From Aquarana catesbeiana (Eukaryota > Chordata > Amphibia > Anura > Ranidae): a DNA stretch of 64,000 nt. The stretch's first letter is position 1. Each line of letters begins with the position of its first letter. The stretch covers positions 668,823,639-668,887,638 of the forward strand of contig NC_133325.1 of assembly GCF_042186555.1 (NCBI RefSeq), in the 5' to 3' direction. Under the pieces are notes generated by a model that worked only from the letters and a program-made list of their open reading frames with translations, had not been told where the DNA came from and made no database searches. Made by a program: the position numbers and the translations under genes. Positions 58,254-64,000 of the stretch are shown here, piece by piece.

Positions 58254-58957
58254 ATCATAGGCCTTGTTTTTTTTTTTTTTTTTTTTTTAAATTCCTTTAT
58301 TTTATTTCAATAATGCATGTTACAGTGTGATGTACATGTTATCAAGATCTATAACATTTAGTGAGTAGTAAAAAAAAAACAGAGGTATGGAGAGGACTTT
58401 AATAGAAACTACCGTCGACTAAAGATGTGACACATATACATTCCTCTAGTTTACACGGTCTGTGTAATGAAGGCGGAGCCTGGGTGTATGGGAAAGTCTG
58501 ATGTAATGATTATCATAATATCCATTTGCAAGCAGTTCCCTGAGATATGCCTTGTTTAAACTGATGACTTGTGTATTAATCCTTAAACAACAGGTATAAG
58601 GGTAAACCAAAATAACAAAGAGAGAAGCTCTCCACTGACCGGGGGTGGAGATATTCCTTGCCGATCAGTAGAGTCCGGCAAGGGGCAACTAACGTAGAGT
58701 AATGTATACCATGATATTCAATATATCTGATCTGATCTTCCCTTAGCCGGAAAAGTATAGGGGATTGTGAGAGAACCTAGGAAGAGAGGGGGAGGGGGGG
58801 GGGAGGGAGGGGGAAAAAAGCGGGAGACAGTAAGGAGGGAGAGGCAAGAGAGAATGGGAGGTGAAGTGGAGGGGGAGAGGAAGAGAGAGGTAAAGAGAAG
58901 AGGGTGGTGGTGTCACCCTCCAGCCAAGCAGGGTCCTCGTATCAAGGAGTGTCCGCA

Positions 58958-61900
58958 TTAAGTCATCTCTCGGAGGTAGGCCTCGGAGTAGATGAAGTGT
59001 TGCCAGGGGCGCCAGGTCTCCCGAAAGGCTTCCTCCCTGTCATGCAGGGTGGCCGTAAGATCTTCCATGTCCCGCAGATCATTAACCCTAGCATACCACT
59101 GAATCTTCGTTGGTGGGATTTCCAATCTCCAAAATAGAGGGATGCAGGCCTTAGCCGCATTAAGTAGATGTATGGTGAGTGAAGCTTTATATTTCTTAAT
59201 TGAACTTCTAGATAGGTGCAGTAAACAGGCCCCGGGGTCTCCCCCCAGTGCGACACCCGTCAAGCGTTCGACCGTGTCTGTCACCTCTTTCCAGAACGGT
59301 TTAATCTTGGGACAGTCCCAGAAAATGTGCAACATTGTTCCTTCTCCTGCTCCACAACGCCAACATAGATCCGGCACCTGCGGGAGGAACCTGTGAAGAG
59401 TGGATGGTACTCTGTACCATCTGGTCACAATCTTGTAGCATGTCTCCTGGACCCTTGTGGCTAGAGAAGATTTTTGGGCAAAGTGTAAGATCTTTTCCCT
59501 TTGTGTTTCATCAAAATGCGCTCCTAGTTCTGTCTCCCACTTAGTAAGGAAGGGGGGCACAAAACCTTCAGCCGGGGCGATCAGAGAGAGGTAGATCAGG
59601 GATAAAGAGTGGCGTATGGGCTCTCTGCGGTGGCAGATACGTTCCAATTCCGTAAGTGGGCGTGGGGGACCTAGAGTTCGGGCGCTTCGGCGTAAAAAGT
59701 TACGCAGTTGGAGACCGCTCAGGAAGTCCAATGGCCTGTCTAGGTCTTCTATTCCCGCGGTCGTCCTGAGCTGGCCACCGGAATCCAGGAAGTCATGGAG
59801 GTGTGGCCATCTATCTCCCGATGATAAGGCTTTAAAAATCGGCCCCTGGCAGCCCGGCAAGAAGTCAGGGTTACCCAGGATCGGCACCATAGGGGAAGGG
59901 ATAGGTGAAATCTGGGTTTTACGAAAGGTTTCTCTGACCACTTTCAATGTGTTTCCCAGAGTTGGGTGTTCGGCAATGGACTTCGGGATCGGAGTGGTAA
60001 GCCACGGCCAACTCCTGGCTGTACCGTCTGAGTCCTCCATCTCCATGGTGACCCATTGTTTGGCCTCTAGGTGGCAGTACCAGTCTATCAGTCTGGTAAG
60101 ATGCGTTGCCCTGTAGTAGGCTTTTACGTCTGGTAAACCCACCCCTCCCCTGCGTTTTGCCAAGTAAAGTAGTTGTAGTTTTATGCGTGGCTGCCTGTGT
60201 GACCAGACAAATTCTCGGAGGAGTGCGTCGATTCGTTTGAAAAAAGAGGGCGGGAGATGTATGGGGAGGGCCTGTAGAAGATAGAGTATCCTTGGGAGGG
60301 CTGTCATTTTGATGGCATTACAGCGTCCAAACCATGTTAAAGTGAGGGCGTGCCAATGCTGCAGGTCTGTTTTAAGTCTATGTAGAAGAGTGGCAAAATT
60401 TGCTTGGTAAAGGTCGGCGGGGTCCGCGGTGATGGCCACACCTAGGTACGGGATGGTATCGGTTGCCCAGTGGAACTGGTAGTTCAGGCGTAATTGTCGG
60501 ATATTTTGCGAGCTCAGTGTGATATTAAGCATGGAGGATTTAGACATGTTTATTTTAAATAGAGACAGAGCCCTGTATTCCCTCAGAGAATGAAGCAAGA
60601 CGGGGAGTGAGGCAATGGGGTCAGCCAGGAAGAAGATAAGGTCATCTGCGAATGCGGCGACCTTGTGGGCTCCAGAGGTTTTACGGAAGCCCTCTATGTG
60701 GGGATTGGCCCGTATCTTACAGAGCAGGGGTTCTAAGGTAAGAATAAAGATTAGGGGAGACAGGGGACAACCCTGTCTGGTGCCATTCCGAATGTCAAAA
60801 TAACCCGACCTGGTTTCGTTGACCCTGACCGCCGCTGTGGGGCTAGAGTAGAGTGATAGGATCCAGCTGAGCATCGACGGCCGAAGGCCAATGTGTTCGA
60901 GAGTAGCTCTAACAAACGTCTAATCTACACGGTCGAAAGCCTTCTCTGCGTCAGTTGACAGCAGGAGAAGGGGTCGTCGCGTGGTCCTAGCGGCATGTAT
61001 GAGGTTCAGTACCCTAATTGTGTTGTCACGTGGTTCCCGTTGGGGGACAAAGCCCGCTTGGTCTTTGTGTATTAGGTTTGGTATGTGTGGGAGCAATCTG
61101 TTCGCCAAGATCTTGGCAAATAGTTTCAAGTCGGTGTTTAGCAGAGCTATCGGTCGGTAGTTTCCACACCTAAGTAGGTCCTTTCCCTCTTTGGGGATGA
61201 GAGAGATATAAGCCCTAAGGGAGTCTATGGGGAAGGAGTTACCTTTCGTGATTGAGTTAAGTGCAGCCACTAACGGTTTGGAGAGTGTCTCAAAGAATGT
61301 TTTGAAGTAAGTTGGAGTGAGGCCATCAGGGCCTGGGGCTTTCTTTGGCTTGGAGCTCGCCAGTGCTACCCCCAGCTCCTCCACCGTGATGGGGTCCTCC
61401 AACTCTTCCACGGTGTCGGCCGGTAGAGATGGCATGCCAGAGGAAGCTAGATATTCATGTGGGGTGGGTCCTCCAGTAGGGTTAGGGGCATCGGGAGAGG
61501 TTCTATCTAGGTTATAGAGACCGCTGTAAAATGAACGGAATTCCTCTGCCATTTCTGTTGAGGTAAAGACCCTCCGACCCGAAGGGGATAGAATGTGGGG
61601 GATGAAAGTTTTGGTGCGGGGACCGCGTAAAGCTCTGGCTAGGAGAGAGCCAGGTTTGTTAGAGAATTCATACATTGTACGACGTGACCATGCTAGCCTC
61701 TCTTTCGTTTTATGCAACAGAAGCAAGCGAAGCTCTTCACGTGCTTTAAGTAACTCCTGGTATACAGAGCGTGCTAGGCTAGCCTTATGTGTGCATTCAA
61801 GGGTCTTAATCTGAAGTAGAAGTTCTTCAGTTCTACGGGTTCTTTCCCTCTTGAGACGTGCCCCAATGCCTATCAAAATGCCCCTGATAACTGGCTTGTG

Positions 61901-62767
61901 CGCCTCCCATATCACCAAGGGGTTGGGAACCGAGGCTACATTAAATGTAAAATATTCCTGCAGTTTGGCTTGGATCTCCACGCGGATCTCGGCAGATTGA
62001 AGCAGTGATTCGTTCAGTCTCCACGAAGGTGGAGATTTAGACATTGGTCCCATTTGGAGCGTCAAGTGTATTGGGGCATGGTCAGAAAAGGAAATGACAT
62101 CTATGGATGCGTCCACCACCCTTGGCAGGTCCTGATGGGAAAGGAGCAGGTAATCTAATCTTGAGTACGAATGATGAACTTGTGAAAAGTACGAGTAATC
62201 CCTGTCCTTGGGGTGTAAGAGGCGCCAGGGATCCATCAAACGAAGTGAGTGAAGATCAGATTTAATACGTTTAAGGCGAGCATATGAGAGATGAGAGGCA
62301 CCCCGTGAGGTGTCCAACAGGGGGTCCATCGCAAAGTTCATATCGCCCCCAAAAATGAGCATCCCCTCCGTAAACTCAAGTAGTATGGGTATCAGCCCAC
62401 GCAGGAACCGAGCATGGTCGGCATTGGGGAAATAGATATTGGCAAGAGTGACCTGAACGTCCGACACCCTGCCCTTGATCAGGAGAAAGCGGCCCTGAGG
62501 GTCCGCCTGCTGTGCCCCGAACTCCCACTGTACAGACTTTGCCACTAAAATGCTAACCCCCTTAGATTTGGAGATAGGTGAGATGCTGTGGTATGCCGTC
62601 GGGAACAGATTGTTAGTCAGTTTGGGAATATGCTCACCATGAAAGTGGGTTTCCTGTAGAAAGGCAATTTGGGTTTTAGTTCTGCGTAGGTCAGCTAGTA
62701 GCTGGGAACGCCTTTCTGGGATATTGAGACCCCGTACATTAAGGGAGGTCACCTTTAGGAGAGCCAT
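58958..62767 (-). pseudogene. L1 ORF2 (endonuclease-reverse transcriptase), one amber stop
   Basis: 1,269 codons if the stop is ignored, close to the length of mammalian L1 ORF2. I chose the start at 62,767 (MALLKVTSLNVRGLN) because endonuclease homology begins there; the frame extends 69 codons upstream in low-complexity Pro/Ser text. The apurinic-type endonuclease has Asn10/Asn15 in LNVRGLN, Glu39 in QETHF, Asp142/Asn144 in GGDMNF, and Asp229-His230 in SDHAPI. The reverse transcriptase has APGPDGLTP, NYRPIALLNTDLKLFAKIL, DAEKAFDRVD, NGTRQGCPLSPLIF and FADD (about 706-709). A C-terminal CWRC...H...C knuckle closes it. UAG at codon 616 (60,920-60,922), just after motif A, replaces what is usually Trp. 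It makes cis-acting retrotransposition machinery in the cytoplasm when intact. Confidence 0.93.
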
Positions 62768-63727
62768 TGTGGCGGCCGGGGCGCTGAGGATCGTTGACAG
62801 AATGAGGAGGACAATTACCTCTGGTTTAAGTTTACGTCCCCTCCCAGCTAGAGGGCAACAGCACCAGGGAATAGAGAGGAATAAAGAAGGAGAAGACAGG
62901 ATCAGAGAGGGAGGAGGAGAGGGTAGGTAAGGGGGGGAAGGGGAAGGGGGGAGGGAGCAATCTAAGTAAGTCAAGTGACTACTCTAAGATCTCCCGGCCG
63001 AGGCACAAAAGGAATTGTGCAGCAATCGGGAGGTCGCCCTAAGGGGGGGTGGTCGATGCGTCGAAGTGCGCAACAAAAAGTTTTTGCTCACACCTAAGTG
63101 AGCAAGACAAGCAATATGAGAAGGTACTTTTGGGAGTGGTAGGGAGATGCACTGAGTGGGGGGCCTTCAGAATCAGAAACATTGAGAAAAAACAATACAT
63201 TAACCATCATAAGTAAGGTGTAATTTACCACAAAACTGGGCATAACATCCATAAACGTAACTGTGTTTAAGGCTAATACATGCAACTAAGTAAACCTCTA
63301 ACATCCATGACCTACTGGCGTTGACGCATTGCAGAGGCGGCCGGGGGCCGAGGACCCCGGGGGTCGACTCACCCTTCTCCTGGACAGGGCCAGGAGGGGA
63401 CCCCCACCGCTCGGCTGTCAGTGTGCCAAGGCAGCCTGACCAAATGTGGCTCATGAGAAGAATGTATGTACCACCTCCTCAGCGTCTACGTTCATATCAG
63501 ATATGCTCGGGTGGAGTGCATGAAGTCTGGCCTACAGCAAAAATGCAACATTTATAACAGTTATAACAGTGCGTCCCCCCTCCCTCTTCCCCTGTCCATA
63601 ATTGAGAGTTAACCCATGGAAAAAAGGAGGCACCTTCGGGAGAGCAAAAGTAAAAATGGTGTAAAAAAAAAAAAAAAAAAAAGGGGGGGGGGGGGGGGGG
63701 GGAGTCCTGGTGCATGGGTTTGAATGT
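62768..63727 (-). other. L1 region upstream of ORF2, no ORF1
   Basis: Pyrimidine-rich on the L1 sense strand just before ORF2 (62,860-62,955), then mixed sequence, then a run of C20 followed by T20 (63,663-63,702 on plus: A20 then G20). No ORF1 coiled coil or RNA-binding domain is present. Either inter-ORF sequence of a truncated copy or an unusual 5' UTR. Confidence 0.6.
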
Positions 63728-63977
63728 ATCATAGGCCTTGTTGACTCCTCTCCAAATGTTTGTGGCCAAAAAGCTCAATTTTGGTCTCATCACTCCAAAT
63801 GACTTTGTGCCAGAAGGTTTGAGGCTTGTCTCTGTGCTGTATGGCATATTGTAAGCGGGATACTTTGGAGCATTTGTGTAGTAATGGCTTTCTTCTGGCG
63901 ACTCGACCATGCAGCCCATCTTTCTTCAAGTGCCTCCTTATTGTGCATCTTGAAACAGCCACACCATATGTTCTCAA
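63728..63977 (-). pseudogene. Tc1 transposase, N-terminal/central part
   Basis: Minus-strand frame from 63,977: MRTYGVAVSRCTIRRHLKKD (second helix-turn-helix), GLHGRVARRKPLL, then KPQTFWHKVIWSDETKIELF with the first catalytic Asp, and FGHKHLERSQQGL before the L1 junction. The first helix-turn-helix is beyond the window. The text continues at 58,253 once the L1 and one copy of the target duplication are ignored. Confidence 0.9.
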
Positions 63978-64000
63978 AGAGTCCTGTTGTCAGGAAAGGG

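Larger units (their letters stand above)
58269..63727 (-). mobile_element. L1-clade LINE, 5.5 kb, recently inserted
   Basis: Flanked by the 15-bp duplication ATCATAGGCCTTGTT (58,254-58,268 and 63,728-63,742). The 3' end has a poly(A) tail (poly-T on plus, 58,267-58,288) with AATAAA signals (58,296-58,306), about 670 bases of 3' UTR and then ORF2. Upstream of ORF2 are about 960 bases without an ORF1, ending in a C20/T20 tract, so the copy is probably 5'-truncated. Same orientation as CUX1. Confidence 0.93.
54707..64000 (-). other. CUX1: CUX1 upstream intron (continues beyond window)
   Basis: Everything upstream of the homeodomain exon is intronic, at least 9.3 kb. No further Cut-repeat exon is visible on the minus strand. 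It holds the repeats listed separately: CR1, MITEs, Tc1 and L1. Confidence 0.75.
57638..64000 (-). mobile_element. Tc1 element split by an L1, right end outside window
   Basis: One Tc1 copy on the minus strand occupies 57,638-58,268 and 63,728-64,000; the L1 lies between. The left end CAGTTGTGCTCATAAGTTTA follows TA (57,636), and an inner repeat AAAAGTTTACATACCCC at 57,834-57,850 gives the IR/DR layout. The other terminus is past base 64,000. Confidence 0.9.

Noticed and set aside
58743..58958. Pro/Ser/Leu-rich small protein
   Set aside because: Low-complexity translation of the L1 pyrimidine tract.

Overview
This is nuclear DNA of a vertebrate, most likely a frog. The only host gene I can recognise is the 3' end of CUX1, on the minus strand. 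Everything else is AT-rich non-coding DNA packed with transposons. The mixture (DIRS, CR1, L1, many Tc1 relics, TTAA-flanked piggyBac-like repeats and several palindromic MITE families) suggests an amphibian. The repeats starting TTAACCACTTNAGCCCCGG look to me like ones common in ranoid frogs; that is memory, not a search.

Layout. 1-6.6 kb: a class I (gamma/epsilon-like) endogenous retrovirus on the plus strand that enters from outside the window. It has gag, an in-frame UAG, pro-pol, integrase, env and a 3' LTR, with a few frame breaks. 6.9-13.8 kb: fold-back elements, nested MITEs, Tc1 relics and other repeats. 13.8-25.4 kb: one broken DIRS-like retrotransposon split by at least five later insertions, the largest a roughly 6-kb block of two abutting TTAA elements that includes a piggyBac transposase remnant. 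25.2-28.4 kb: CR1 LINE pieces. 28.8-30.4 kb: a Tc1 element with long terminal repeats. 31-37.4 kb: MITEs, antisense L1-type fragments and a Tc1 relic.

37.4-51.2 kb is much poorer in old repeats and lies directly downstream of the CUX1 stop codon. I read much of it as the long CUX1 3' untranslated region or close flank, invaded by one Tc1 and two back-to-back MITEs. CUX1 coding exons lie at 51,166-51,853 (C-terminal tail and stop) and 54,442-54,706 (homeodomain), with correct GT/AG junctions and matching phase. 54.7-64 kb is the next upstream CUX1 intron. It holds a CR1 scrap, MITEs and a Tc1 element that was later split by an L1 LINE. That L1 has a 15-bp target duplication, a poly(A) tail and an ORF2 open over about 1,269 codons except for a single amber stop.

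I found no new multi-gene system. The most notable items are the nearly intact L1 in a CUX1 intron, two SAP-like motifs in the retroviral Gag, the candidate Gag-Pol UAG readthrough site, the nested TTAA insertion that restores the DIRS frame when removed, and an 888-bp insertion with near-identical inverted arms and a 14-bp target duplication.
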